Assembly: GCA_963575745.1 (NCBI GenBank)
Contig: CAUYUJ010014554.1
Span: 124,001 to 188,000 of the forward strand
Direction: 5' to 3'
Origin: Prorocentrum cordatum
Lineage: Eukaryota > Sar > Dinophyceae > Prorocentrales > Prorocentraceae
DNA: 64,000 nt
Shown: piece by piece, positions 53,962 to 64,000 of the stretch
How positions within the stretch are numbered: the stretch's first letter is position 1
How the letters are laid out: every line of letters starts with the position of its first letter
Notes under the pieces: generated by a model
The model's database searches: none
The model's input: only the letters and a program-made list of their open reading frames with translations
Told to the model about the DNA's origin: nothing
Position numbers and translations under genes: made by a program

Positions 53962-56506
53962 CTAAGTTGAGGAAGCCTTAGGTACGTAGATGTACTTGGA
54001 TACCCCAAGGTCTGAGAGTAAAGCGAACATACGGAACACCTGCGAATCTACGTGAGAGCTCCGCTCCGCCGCCGACCTCAAACATATGTTTAACGCCTCG
54101 TCCTGCCAAACAGCGTAAGCATGTGGATTCCCATGCCAGCGGATTCTTGTGAGATGTTGTTTCATCACGGGATTGCTAAACATCCTTACTTGAAATCAAT
54201 CACGTTTCGACGGTTACCCCTGAATTCGAAACTCGTCCATTTCCCAAATTGTCCAGAAACATCAAGTTCTTGAAAACCCAACGATTCAGGGAGGAGGGGG
54301 CACTGTGTGGATGTTTAGCAATTTTCGAACAGAAAAGACTGTCCTGGCTACCAGCTCAGCGGCGAAATGATGTTTGGGAACGAAAGCAAGCCCTGCCAGA
54401 TCACACCTCACCAAGTGCAGCTGCATCAAGTCAAGCAGATTCTGGAGCTTGTGATCTGGAACCCTCATCCCCTCTCCTGACAGAATTCCCAGGAAATCCA
54501 GCATCGATTCGCCAGCAGCTAGTAGGTGTGAATAGCCAGACAATCCCATGTGCGGCCTCAGCGCCTCGACAACAAAAGGAAGGAAACATAATGTTTCGTG
54601 TGCTTTGAGACGCATATGCCCTCCACCGAAACTATGGTTTTGCAAGTGGGGTTCACCTCCTAGCATCTTTGGCGATAGGTCTGTCAAGCGCTGATCGTGG
54701 GGGGTGCCTGTTCTGACGTACCAGTCCTGGAGGTCCTCCCTGAGCTGCCTGAAAGTGCCGTCGATCTTTGATTCTTTGGAGCCCCTACACCCGAAGACGT
54801 TTGCGAAAACAATCCTCCAAACAATGCAACTGATCAGGCGCTGTATGGTACCGAAACAGATAGTGTGCATGAAATCTACTGCCATTGCTGATGATGGTTC
54901 GAGACCAAGGGCTGGAACAAATAGTGGGCTGCGCCTGACCACAATTCCAAATCGCAGGCCGTTCGGATCCTTCACAGTGCGCCAAAACATGATTTGAAAC
55001 GGAGTTGCTTGGGTGAATACATCCCGAATTTTTATTAGCCGATCTGATGGCACTGCAAAGTCCCCAGGTTTTAGCCTGAGCTCGGGAATCTCCTTCACAA
55101 CCGTGAGCCCGTAGTGATCATCCCCCTTCTTATAGCGACACGCCCCTAGCAGCAATGTCTTGGCACGTTCGTCATGTATGTGTACACATATTTCTCTGCT
55201 AGCGCACTGTTGTTCGTATTCTCCCGCCCTGACGGGCTCGAATGGCATGCCACCAATCAACGTCATCTCGTCATAATGAAGATGCATGTCGTGCTTTGTA
55301 CAGTGGCAGAATGGACAGCAGCCATATGTTGAGCTCACGCTAGGTAGCCCATGTGTTTTGTTTGCATCGGCCCAGTCCCCCTTCAGCCAGCAGACTTGTG
55401 CACGTACCCCAAGAAGCTGCCCGTGATTTTTGATTCGTTTTTGCAATGCGCTATTCTGACTAATTGGTTCCCCCGTGTATCTAACTGTCGGTCGAGATCC
55501 AGTTGCAAGAGCAAGTAAGCACCACGCAACGCATCTTAATGCAACCCATATTGTGCACCACCCCTTGCAACCGCATGCGCACATGCAATTGCTTTTGATA
55601 TTGCATATCAAATGTCTTTTTTTGTGTCAACACGTTCACGAGCCAGAACCCAGTTGTGGTGTCAGCATTGCTATTGAGAGGCGACGTATACCGCACCCCG
55701 TCTGTGTAAAGAGCCAAGGCCACTGGAGGGGGGTGAGATGAGTCCATGCAAGATTTGTACACTGGGTGGGCATAATAACATTCTGGAAAATGAGTCTCAG
55801 CAGTACGCGATAGCAGCCACAGTGTCTCACGAATTTCTTCACAGAGCGATTCGTGAGCCAGACATACTTGCAGATCCCGCGAGTAGCCAGGCATAGTTAC
55901 GGTTGGCTTCACTGGCAGGTCAAGCGTTTCAAACAAGTTCGTGATGGTGTATCGCTTGCTGAATTCAGTAGCATATTTTCCTGTTTGGCGGTCAGGTCCA
56001 ACGGCCCACGCCTCGAAGTTCCCCCCTGATACACCAGCCATATCTGCGTAGAAACACATCAGCCCAAAGTCAGTGTGATTAATCTTGCCAAGTGCTAGCA
56101 TGCACTTGAGGTGGTACATCAGCTTGGCACCTCCCTCTCTCTTCCTCGCCAATTCCTCAGAAGTCAAGAAGAACTACTGCTTTTCAACGGGGGGTGACCC
56201 CCAAAGGTGAGGACGGGGGGCGTGAATATCGGTTTTGCAGGGGGGGGTAGGAGGGGGGGGAGGAGGTGGAGGAGGGGGGGGGAGGGGGAGGAGGAGAATG
56301 AGGGGAAGAAGGAGGAGGAGGAGGAGCACGTGTTTTTGAGGAAGGTACGAATAGCGGCAAAATGTTTTTGGGGAGGGGTGGGGGCAAACCAAGTTTGGGC
56401 ACGGGGATGTTTCAGTTCTACATCGGTCCTCTTCGTAATTCTCTCTCTCGTAGGAAGGGATGTACTTTCCGACGTCAACTTTAAATCGCTTCGCCTTCGG
56501 CGCCAT
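53962..56506 (-). CDS. Three-exon transposon-type gene, multi-copy dinoflagellate family of unknown function
   Basis: The ATG at 56504-56506 starts a Lys-rich exon 1 to about 56429 (GA donor). Exon 2 runs from 56155 (after TTCTGAG) to 54320; joined, it reads ..YEE|ELARKREGGAKL in frame. Exon 2 has VALALYTDGVRYTSPLNSNA, then after a one-base frame change in a T7 run (55617-55623) a Cys-rich CMCACGCKGWCT, STYGCCPFCHCTKH, and AMAVDFMHTICFGTIQRLIS. Exon 3 (54175-53962) reads IRWHGNPHAYAVWQDEALN and ends at a stop. The block order (LYxDGVRFTS, CxCGCxGWCT, DxMH, GNP..Y..W.DE.LN) is one I recall from a very common dinoflagellate family that looks transposon-derived. No catalytic role is established. 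Exon limits were read by eye. Confidence 0.55.
54176..54319 (-). mobile_element. Intron bounded by perfect inverted repeats (introner-like element)
   Basis: ATTGCTAAACATCC (54172-54185) and its exact reverse complement (54309-54322) bracket a 144-bp GC-AG intron. Its ends are GCTAAACATCC...GGATGTTTAG on the coding strand. Removing it gives an in-frame join (..FSVRK|FNPVMKQ..). Intron ends that are also terminal inverted repeats fit a DNA-transposon-like introner. Confidence 0.65.
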
Positions 56507-56985
56507 CGCAGGCTTCTGAGAAGTGGGTACAGGTAGAACGAGTAGTATGCGAATGATCCTAAACCCTGCGAAGCGATTAGGAACTTGATTGCCTGACATG
56601 GAATTTGGGGTCTCCTTAAAACGAGCATGTGATCTTCTGATCCCCTTCCCTCAAGAAGGTTTCCATGGATCGGCCACAGCGCTCAAAATAGCAAGTATCT
56701 TCAAACAGCGTCGGCTCCGCGCTGGCCGCGCGCGCACCGCCGATCGCGTTCACACGCCTACCCCAGCCTTGCATTCGAGACTTGCATCGAGCAGGCTCGT
56801 GCTTCAGAAAGTCCAGCTGCTGTAAAATCCAGCCAGGACGCCCCAGGAGGTCGTTTTGGGGGGCCCAGTTGGTCCCATCGAGTTCCCCTGGTCTCAAAAT
56901 CATTCCGGGTAAGATTTTCGACGTCCAGATTCGTTTTCGACGAGTTTTCTCACCATTTTCAAGGTCCGAAGAGCCCTGCGCAAGG
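56507..56985. other. 5' flank of the 53.96-56.5 kb gene
   Basis: No gene is seen on either strand. It probably holds the promoter or upstream non-coding sequence of the minus-strand gene. No core element was recognised. Confidence 0.4.
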
Positions 56986-57150
56986 CTCAACGGGTCTCAA
57001 CGGGTCTCAACGGGTCTCAACGGGTCTCAACGGGTCTCAACGGAGATGGTCTGAAGTGAAGAATCCCTGTGAAAACACAGGGTTTGGTGAGGGTCTCAAC
57101 GGGTCTCAACGGGTAGGGTGGCTCAACGGGTCTCAACGGGTTCTCAACGG
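56986..57150. repeat. CTCAACGGGT 10-bp tandem repeat
   Basis: Six head-to-tail units lie at 56986-57043 and about five more scattered units run to 57150. It belongs to the CTCAACG motif family. Confidence 0.9.
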
Positions 57151-57338
57151 GTGGTTTTTTGATTCGGAAGCCGGTTTTCTCAACGGAGGGAGGATTTTTG
57201 GTTCGGAGGGGTCAGAGAGAGGATTTCTGCTTCGGATGAGCGATTTCTGAGTCGGAGGGGGCCCCAGGGCTTCCGAGTGGTGATTTCGAGTTCTGAAGCG
57301 AGCTTAAACGCTCGAGGAGGAAGCCCTCCGAGGCTCAC

Positions 57339-57380
57339 CTGCTCCACGCAGCCCTGCAGGTACTTGCCCACGTATGCGTC
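57339..57380 (-). CDS. Isolated 42-nt exon candidate
   Basis: On the minus strand 42 nt (14 codons, DAYVGKYLQGCVEQ) lie exactly between CATCCCAGCAG and GTGAGC, a canonical acceptor and donor. The length is a multiple of three and the peptide is well composed. No neighbouring exon was identified, so the gene is unknown. Confidence 0.3.
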
Positions 57381-57424
57381 CTGCTGGGATGCTGCTCAGA
57401 TAATGGCTGGAGGACGCGAGGGAG

Positions 57425-57570
57425 GAGGTGAGTAAGAGGAGGAGGAACAGGAGGAGGACGAGGAGGAAGAGGTGGAGAAGGTGGGAAGGAAGGAGGAGGA
57501 GGGAATGAGGAGAAGGGAATGGAGGAGGAGGATGAGGAGGAGAAGTAGGATGAGGAGGAGGGGGAGGAGG
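57425..57570. repeat. (GGA)n array
   Basis: It is a degenerate GGA/GGAA run between the isolated exon and the end of the next gene. Confidence 0.85.
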
Positions 57571-57694
57571 GGGAGGAGGTGGATGAGCAGAATGATAATG
57601 ATTTATCTTTCAAATGTGGGTCCTGCATCCCACAGCGCATACCCACCCACGTACCCACGACCATGTGGAGCGTGATGGTAACGAGGGCGGCATG

Positions 57695-60265
57695 CTAGCT
57701 GCCGTCGGTGGACTTGGGCTTCTTCGTCTTCTTCTTCGGCTGCTGGATGCCCGACACCTCGTCGAGGATCTTGTTGCGCTCCTCCTCGCGAGACTTGATC
57801 GAGGCCATCAGGAGGCGGCTCTCGCGGCTGACGTCGTTGATCTTGGAGCTCAGCACGTTGGTGAACGCAATCAAGTTGGCCTCGAACTCAGTGACGCTTT
57901 TGTTCTTGACAGCCTCCCTCTTCATGGCCACGAGGTCGCCGATCATGATGCTGCTGAACCCCTCCTGGGAGCGCTTGGCCTGCAAGAGCACGTCCATGGC
58001 GGTCGTCAAGGGGCCCATGACCGCTGGTGTGTTGGCCCACGCGTACTGCGGATTGTTGGTATTCTTCTTGATCTCGTCGATGATGTCCTCTGCAGCGCAC
58101 CACACGGACGTGTACGCGCTCTTGGTCGCGATAGCTCCTGACAACGCCTTGGCACCCTCTGAAGCCTCCTTCTTTGGGCGCTGTCCTGTAACCCTGCCGC
58201 CTACCGCGGGTACTTCCGCTGCCTGGGTCTTCTTGGGCTCATCTGCCTGGGCTGCCTGGCTCTTCTTGGGCTCCTGCTCGACCTTCTCAGGCTCATGATT
58301 GCGCAGGTCCTCTGGGTTCGGCTTGCTGTTCTCATCCTGGGAGGCCTCCACCGCTGTAAGCGTACCCAGGACCACGGTTGGCTGCGAGGCGCTGTCGAGG
58401 TGGGTGTTCTTAGTTGCGATCTCCTGCGCGCGCAATGTGTCATCCAATGGGCGAGTGTCGCGAATGCCCTTCTCCTCGGACGCTGCGGACCCCGCCTCAG
58501 CCGTATCAGCTCGCCGCGGCGTAACCACACTGCCAGATGATGAACTCGTTTCTGCTGGCCTGTCCAAGCGCGTCCGCTTCGCGCGGTCCGCGACGAGATC
58601 ATCGATGACGCCCGTGACCTCGCCCAAGGTCAGGGTGCCGCGGGGACACGTCACGTTGTTAGCCTGGAGCGGTCGCAATCTGGTATGGTGCTCAGGCGCC
58701 CCCCCTGCACTGGGTCGGGTGCGTGGCTCCAAACCAACGTTGAGGGCTACCCCTCACGCCACCTCCTCCTCCTCCTCCTCCTCCTCCTCCTGCTCCTCCT
58801 CTTCCTCCTCCTCCTCCTCCTCCTCCTCCTCCTCCTCCTCCTCCTCCGTCTCCTCCTCCTCCTCCTCCTCCTCCTCCCCCTCCTCCTCCTCCGCATCCTT
58901 TGCCTGCTGAGCGCCGTCGGTGTACCTCGTCTTGGTCAGCTCCCACTTCTCGCTGAAGGCCTCGTAGATGCCCTCGGTCATGTATAAGAAGACCATGTCG
59001 CGGCGCATCCTGCTGTACTTCAGCCACTTCCCCCCCATGGCCAGGCACTGCAGCGCATACAGGACAGCGTTGCGGATCCCACGAGGTCCCCTGCCCTCTT
59101 CCTCCGCGATCCTCATGAGAGTGAAGTAGCGAGCGTCGCTGAAGGTTGTCAGCTCGTGGGTCTTCGTGTGCTTCGCAGACTCGTACTTGGCCTCGAACAG
59201 CTTCCTGGCCCAGTCGGCCCTGAATTTCTCCAAGGCTGACTGATCTCCTTTGAGGGCCTCGTACTTCTTGTCCTCCCTGTTCCTCTTGTTGTTGATGTGC
59301 CTCTGCCAGCGGCCGCCCGCCAAGTTCCCTTTGAACCCCTGTGCTGGGAAAACAAAGTCATTGGCCTGCAGTTTCTTCCAGTACTTGTACTCCTCCTCCT
59401 CTTTCTCGTCCTTGAAAACTGGGATTTCGAGCTCCTCCTGCGCGGCAACATCCGAAGCGACCCCTCCATCGCCGCCAATGTACGATGGATCCAGAGACTG
59501 CCCTGCGTCGTACATGCGCTTGAACTCATCGCACAGCATGTTCGGGTCGTGGCCGAACTGGCTCAGCATCTGCATGCCCTGGGCAAGGCATCACCTGTCG
59601 CCACGTCTAGACCCCAGGCGCCATACCCCATGTTATCGACTGGATCTGGGGAGACGCTTGAGGTCTTGATGTTGGTAGACAAGGGTGATGCCCTGTTGTG
59701 CCTGGGCCTCGATGCGAGTGTCCAAGTCCTCATCCTTCATCCTCTTGTGCAACCAGGTGCCCACGTTGGCATCCTGCTGGGCTGGCTCCGTGTTCTCGAC
59801 TGGCGCTGCGAGTCTGGCTCGTTTGGATGGTGGCTCTGCCGCATCCTCTTCTGCAGGCTCCTCTGGGGGGGCTTGCTCGCCCGGCTCCTCTGGGGGGGCT
59901 TGCTCGCCTGGCTCTGCCGCATCCTCTTCTGCAGCGCCTGCTGCAGGAAGTCCAACTTCCCCTTGGTCAGGTGGCGAAGCGGGCTTCTGGTCGGCTTGCG
60001 GACCTGGCACGTCGGCAGGTTGACCAGCTGGCCCTTGAGGCTCAGGAGGAGAATCTTCTACGCTGATCGGCATCTGCGCAGCGGCTGCAGCCTTGATACC
60101 TGCAGCCTCGATACGTGCCAAGTGCAACCTCTCAAGGTATTCACATTCGCTGGCAACCAACGAACATCCTTCGGGGATCTGGGCGTCAACCTCAGCGAGC
60201 TCGCTCTCAGTGAGGTGCGTCCGCGGGAAGACCGCAAACTCAGGTGCCGCGGCTGGCGCAGCCAT
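57695..60265 (-). CDS. Glu-rich multi-exon protein of unknown function (three exons proposed)
   Basis: The start ATG (60263-60265) opens MAAPAAAPEFAVFPRTHL, then Pro/Glu/Ala-rich disorder with repeated GEQAPPEEP and a PPSKRARL basic patch. Exon 1 ends somewhere between 59640 and 59700 (a GC donor after IEAQ is one option). Exon 2 starts at 59578 after GCCCAG and carries a globular part: NMLCDEFKRMYDAG, AQGFKGNLAGGRWQRHINN and a helical GIRNAVLYALQCLAMGGKWL segment. It then enters a poly-Glu tract coded by the (CCT)n array (58757-58900) or is spliced before it. Exon 3 (58663-57695, after CTCCAG) is 323 codons with a helical end (DVLLQAKRSQEGFSSIMIGD) and a Lys-rich tail. I recall the LAGGRWQRHI-type domain as dinoflagellate-specific and multi-copy; function unknown. 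Confidence 0.5.
58757..58900. repeat. (CCT)n array, read as poly-Glu on the minus strand
   Basis: About 47 triplets keep the frame of the Glu-rich gene open. A GT donor after GAGGAG and a GC donor before the array both exist, so the array could be exonic or intronic. Confidence 0.85.
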
Positions 60266-60776
60266 GTAGGCGTAGTGGTTCGTGAATGCTGTTAGCCACT
60301 CAACACTCGACTGAGAGTGGCTGCGATGGAAAAAAAAAGCATGAGGAGAGGATGGCAGGCATGAGGAGGACAATAGGCAAGCAGGAGAGGGGATGAGGAA
60401 GACTTGCAGGAGGAGAAGGCATGAGGAGGGCGGAGGGCTGCCCCCCCTCCCTTCTTTCCTCGGTGCAACTAGTACCTTGTGTGTCCTCCCTTCCTCCTTG
60501 GTTCCCTGGGGCAGATTTCGTACATCCTGTTTTCCCTGGCCTTGGGTTTCTGGAGGTTCTCTGGCAGTTTTTTTCAAGCAGGATGTGGTGGCGAACTCGC
60601 CACCGTCAAACTTCCCCAGGGCGCTAAACACAGCACCACGCACCACGGCTAAACACACGGGGGATGCGACCTCTGGTAATGTTCTGAAGCTGCTTCCGAG
60701 ATCCCCCCCCAGAAGTAAAACCTCACCGGGTCAAGGTCCACCGTGTGGTTAGCCATCTTGAAACCCGAGTGCGCTC
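60266..60776. other. Intergenic region between two same-strand genes
   Basis: About 0.5 kb without a supported gene separates the stop of the right-hand gene from the ATG of the Glu-rich gene. It includes a short A tract and C/G patches. Confidence 0.45.
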
Positions 60777-63700
60777 TCAGCGGCAGAAGACCGAGCAACC
60801 AGGTGGGCCCTCGTCGCTCGAATCGGAGAAGTTGTCTGCCAGCTTGCGCTCCTTGCGCTTCTTCTCGAGCACGGCGGTGACCGTTGCCTTCAGGTTCCGA
60901 GGGGAGCTCAACTGGTCTCAACGCTCCCGTTGAGACCCATTGAAGGCGCGTTGAGACCCATTGAGCTCTCCTTGGGACCATGGAGGGTAGGAGGAGGCAG
61001 GAGGAGGAGAAGGAGCTAGGAGGAGGAGGAGGAGGAGGAGGAGGAGGAGGAGGAGGAGGAGGAGGAGGAGGAGGAGGAGGAGGAGGAGGAGGAGGAGGAG
61101 TGGAGGAGGCAGGAGGTGGAGAGGTGGTGGTGAGGAGGAGGGGGAGGAGGAGGCAGGAGGAGAAGGAGGAGGTGGAGGAGGATGGAGAATGGTGCAGAAC
61201 CCGCCTTGTCGACGCCGATCCTGCGCGCCAACTCGCTCACCACGTCGAGCTCCGCGACCGCCGCTGGAGTCGATGGCGATATCGATGCCGCTGGAGTCGA
61301 TGGCGATATCGATGGAGCCGCCGATGTCGTCGCCGCTGCGGCCTCTTCGACCTTGGTCTCGGCTGCGGCCTCTTCGACCTTGGTCTCGGCTGCGGGCTCA
61401 ACCTTATCCAGGATCTCATCCTCGGACTTCTTAGATGTGATCTTCCTCCTCTTGGCGCTTGCTGGTGGCGTAGTCGGTGACGTCTGCTTGGAGGGCTCTA
61501 CCGTCTGGGCCATGGCGGAGCTCGCCGCGCCCCCCTCAGCGCCCTCGACCATATCCTCCTTCACTTCGCTCTTGACCTCCATGTTGCTGTCGTCGTCGCC
61601 GTCGCCGTGGAGCAGCTCCTTCTTCGTCGGGTCGGTCATCTCGTTATTCTCAGCAGGATCCGCCTCGAAGTCGGCGGGCTCCCTGTCCTGGGCTGGTTGT
61701 GGTGGTGGTTGCCGTGCAGCCGCAGCAGCTGGCCTCTTCTTGGCAGAGGCAGTAGCCGCAGTAGGAGGCTTCCACTTGAACTCGATCTTCTGTATCTCAG
61801 CAGTCTCTTTGTTGATTGCCCCAGATGCCAACTCGCTGCATATCTTCGTCATCCCAGCCACCGCCTTATCCTTGGCATCCTTAGGGTAGCCCGTGATGAT
61901 GAGCTGCACGATCTGGCGGTGGCCGTCCTCAGTATACTTCATGACCGACAAGAAAACTGCACCCCTCTGGCACTTCTGGAACAGCTTGTAAGTGGCGTTC
62001 TCGCTCTCCTGCTCGAAGATGCTGAAGTTCTGCTTCTGCTCCTCGACGTCGTACTCCTTCAGCTGCTGCTGCGTCAGGGCTGGGATCGTCCAGGACTTGC
62101 CAGTGCTCCAGGTCGCCACGACGTTGGCGTTCAGATCAGCCTTGGTGTCGAACACGAGCTTCTTAGAGGTCTCCCTGCGGCCGACAGCCTTGCCGCCCAC
62201 CAGAAGCACGCGCCACGCAACCTCGGCTCAAGTGGGGAGGAAGAGGAGGAGGAGCAGGAGGAGGAGGAGGGGGGCGAGGAGGAGGAGGAGGAGGAGAGGG
62301 AGGAGCAGGAGAAGGAGGATGGTGAACAGGAGGAGGACGACGATGAGGTTGGGAAGAAGTTGAGGAGGAGTGCGAAGGAATGTGGAGCAGGATCGGAGGA
62401 GAGGGAGTACCACGACAAGGAGTAGGATTGAGCAGGATGAGGGTGATTCACGAGAAGGAGACGAAGGAGGATGCCTCAGGAGTAGGAGTGGGAGAAGGAG
62501 TAGGAGTAAGAGGAGGAGGAGGAGGAGGAGGAGGAGGAGAAGGAAGAAGGAGGAGGAGGAGGAGGAGGAAAAGGAGGAGGAGGAGGAGGAAAAGGAGGAG
62601 GAGGAGGGCGGCAGAGGAGGAGGGAGGCACCGGGCACGGGTCGGTGTCGAAACCGTACGTGTACTCTTTCTTGTCGTCGTCGAGGTCCATCGGGTCCATG
62701 AAGTTCTCCACGAGCCACTGGTGCCTGCTGCCCTCCTGGGTCTTCGCTTTGATGATCGCCTCTGCGGGGGGCGGGGGCATTGAAATGCAGAAATTCAAAC
62801 GTAGCCTCCATGACCCTCAACCGACCTCAACGGACCTCAACGGACATCAACGGTGGCGTTGAGATTCGTAGAGGTCCGTTGAGGGTTATGGAGGAGGTGG
62901 GGTGAGAAACGAAGTGGGGGGTGAGGCCGAAGCCTGCTCCACGTCGCGCTTCATCGCGCGGAGCCGAAGCGCGTTGGACTTGGCCCAGCCGTCCCATTCG
63001 GACTCGTCGAGGTTCCAGCTCTCGTGCTCCGCCTCGACCACCACTCGCATGGCCGCTTGCACGATCGTCTGCGGCAAACCAGCGCCAACAGCCTCTAGCG
63101 AAATGCGAATGAGGATGAGGAAGGAGAGAGTGAGGATGGCAAGGATGAGATTAGGAAGATTAGAAGGAGGGTGAACATGAAGAGACGACATCCTCTCTCC
63201 TACCAGCAGCCTTGATCAGGCCAGCGTGTGCGACGAGCGCCCTCTCGTCGCGACCGCCCGTGGAGACCTCCTGGCAGACGGCCCAAGAACGACTGCCCCC
63301 CAAGTTGCCCAAAACTGACCCCCCCTGGAAATCTTTAGGTTCTGTTTTACATCACCCTAGCACTCCTCGCGATATGGGAGAAGCGTGCTCTTCAGCAGCG
63401 GCTGGAGCTGCGCGGCGAGGTCCGAGGACGGGGTCTGGCGCTTAGCCTTGCCAGCACCACCGCGCATGGTTGACAGGAGTGCTGGGGCGATGTCGGCGGG
63501 AAAGCTCTCGACCCGAAGAGCTATGGCAGCAGGGGGCGCCCAAGACAACGCCCTCCTCCTCCTTCACCTCCTCATCCTTCCCCTCCTTCTCATCCTCTTC
63601 CTCCCTCTCTCTTCCCTTCTCTCTTTTCTGTCTCCTCCTCCTCCTCCTCCTCCTCCTCCTCCTCCTCCTCCTCCTCCTCCTCCTCCTTCCCCCCCTCCTC

Positions 63701-64000
63701 CTACTCCTCTTCCTCGTTTGGGGGCTTCCATGCAATGCCCAGTCCTCGTCGCATGAGGCTCTCGTCACTGGAGTCCCTGTCGGGTCCTTCGTCGGCGCTG
63801 TCGAAAGGACCAAGACGAACATACTGATGCATAGCCCAATTCCAATGCGCCGCGAAGTAGATTTTCGCGAACCCCCATGGCGGACGAAACCAATCGCACA
63901 CGATTCTGGCGATGCCATTGTAGAAGCAAACTTTGTTGACAAACCTGATTTCTGTGATGGAGATTCGGGTGAGGCACTGCTCGTGCACTCGTTCTTGGGA
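60777..64000 (-). CDS. Seven-exon gene of unknown function, 5' end beyond the window
   Basis: Proposed exons on the minus strand are: about 64000-63717 (SITEIRFVNKVCFYNGIARI, FRPPWGFAKIYFAAHWNWAM); 63520-63369 (LRVESFPADIAPALLS); 63292-63204 (SWAVCQEVSTGGRDERAL, GT donor); 63094-62934 (VGAGLPQTIVQAAMRVVVEA, GC donor); 62759-62631 (HQWLVENFMDPMDLDDDKKE, GT donor); 62221-61205 (339 codons, GC donor); and 60887-60777 (Lys-rich end, stop). Phases agree from exon 3 on. Exon 6 begins with a compact domain (TGKSWTIPALTQQQLKEYDV, VIFLSVMKYTEDG-like strands) and ends in Ala/Pro/Glu-rich disorder with a doubled VEEAAAETK. No catalytic motif is recognised. Introns are filled by (GGA)n or (CCT)n. The first two exons are the least certain. 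Confidence 0.5.
60905..60968. repeat. CTCAACG/CGTTGAG motifs in an intron
   Basis: CTCAACGCTCCCGTTGAG and two CGTTGAGACCCATTGA-type units lie inside the last intron of the right-hand gene. Confidence 0.7.
61010..61180. repeat. (GGA)n array in the last intron
   Basis: It is a near-pure GGA run of about 90 bp with degenerate flanks, between exons 6 and 7 of the right-hand gene. Confidence 0.95.
62230..62630. repeat. (GGA)n arrays in an intron
   Basis: Runs at 62232-62335 and 62500-62612 fill the intron between exons 5 and 6. Confidence 0.9.
62812..62890. repeat. CTCAACGGAC / GTCCGTTGAG motif cluster
   Basis: Four CTCAACGGAC-type units are followed by inverse GTTGAG units, forming a potential hairpin inside the intron between exons 4 and 5. 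Confidence 0.8.
63552..63716. repeat. (CCT)n array in the first visible intron
   Basis: A CCT/CTT run fills the intron between exons 1 and 2 of the right-hand gene. The orientation is opposite to the arrays at 61 and 62 kb. Confidence 0.9.

Noticed and set aside
1-64000. rRNA genes, spliced-leader RNA genes and telomeric TTTAGGG runs
   Set aside because: None was found by eye.

Overview
The window looks like nuclear DNA of a dinoflagellate (inferred, not proven). The retroelement proteins resemble dinoflagellate Ty1/copia and LINE families as I remember them. The gene models on the right need GC and GA splice donors as well as GT. Four or more models in the last 12 kb all lie on the minus strand, and introns and spacers are packed with (GGA)n/(CCT)n arrays and minisatellites. 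The base composition is GC-rich. I cannot name the species.

Layout. 1-934 and 26064-27810 are two halves of one old Ty1/copia pol gene (element A). It was split by a ~25.1 kb LTR element (B, 935-26058) with two 365-bp LTRs, an exact 5-bp target duplication and an empty site that restores the reading frame. Element B carries Gag, protease, integrase, RT and RNase H in Ty1/copia order over its first ~13 kb. About 12 kb of extra ORFs follow, including a methyltransferase-like ORF and a ~1049-codon ORF whose end resembles an RNA 2'-phosphotransferase (Tpt1/KptA). B is dotted with some 24 short perfect hairpins with variable stems. Its RNase H is interrupted by a repeat-rich insertion (about 11446-13374), and it carries frameshifts and a lost integrase Glu, so this copy is dead.

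27.8-31.0 kb holds minisatellites and no convincing gene. 31.0-37.6 kb is a second degenerate Ty1/copia element on the minus strand. 38.9-40.7 kb is a large compound microsatellite (GAT - AGCAT - GAT - TGGA). 41.1-45.9 kb is a minus-strand LINE (RT plus C2H2 fingers), split by an insertion carrying a 73-bp tandem repeat; that insertion shares terminal motifs with the one in element B. 46-48 kb is a GCGCGGGCC-rich minisatellite region. 48.3-49.9 kb is the 5' part of a plus-strand LINE-like element.

51.9-64 kb is a one-directional (minus) block of intron-containing genes. It comprises an ENP/SPEC methyltransferase-like ORF, a three-exon transposon-type gene with an intron bounded by 14-bp inverted repeats, a Glu-rich gene, and a seven-exon gene running off the right end. 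Between them lie a ~165-bp-arm inverted repeat and a recurrent CTCAACG-type minisatellite. Splice sites were read by eye only.
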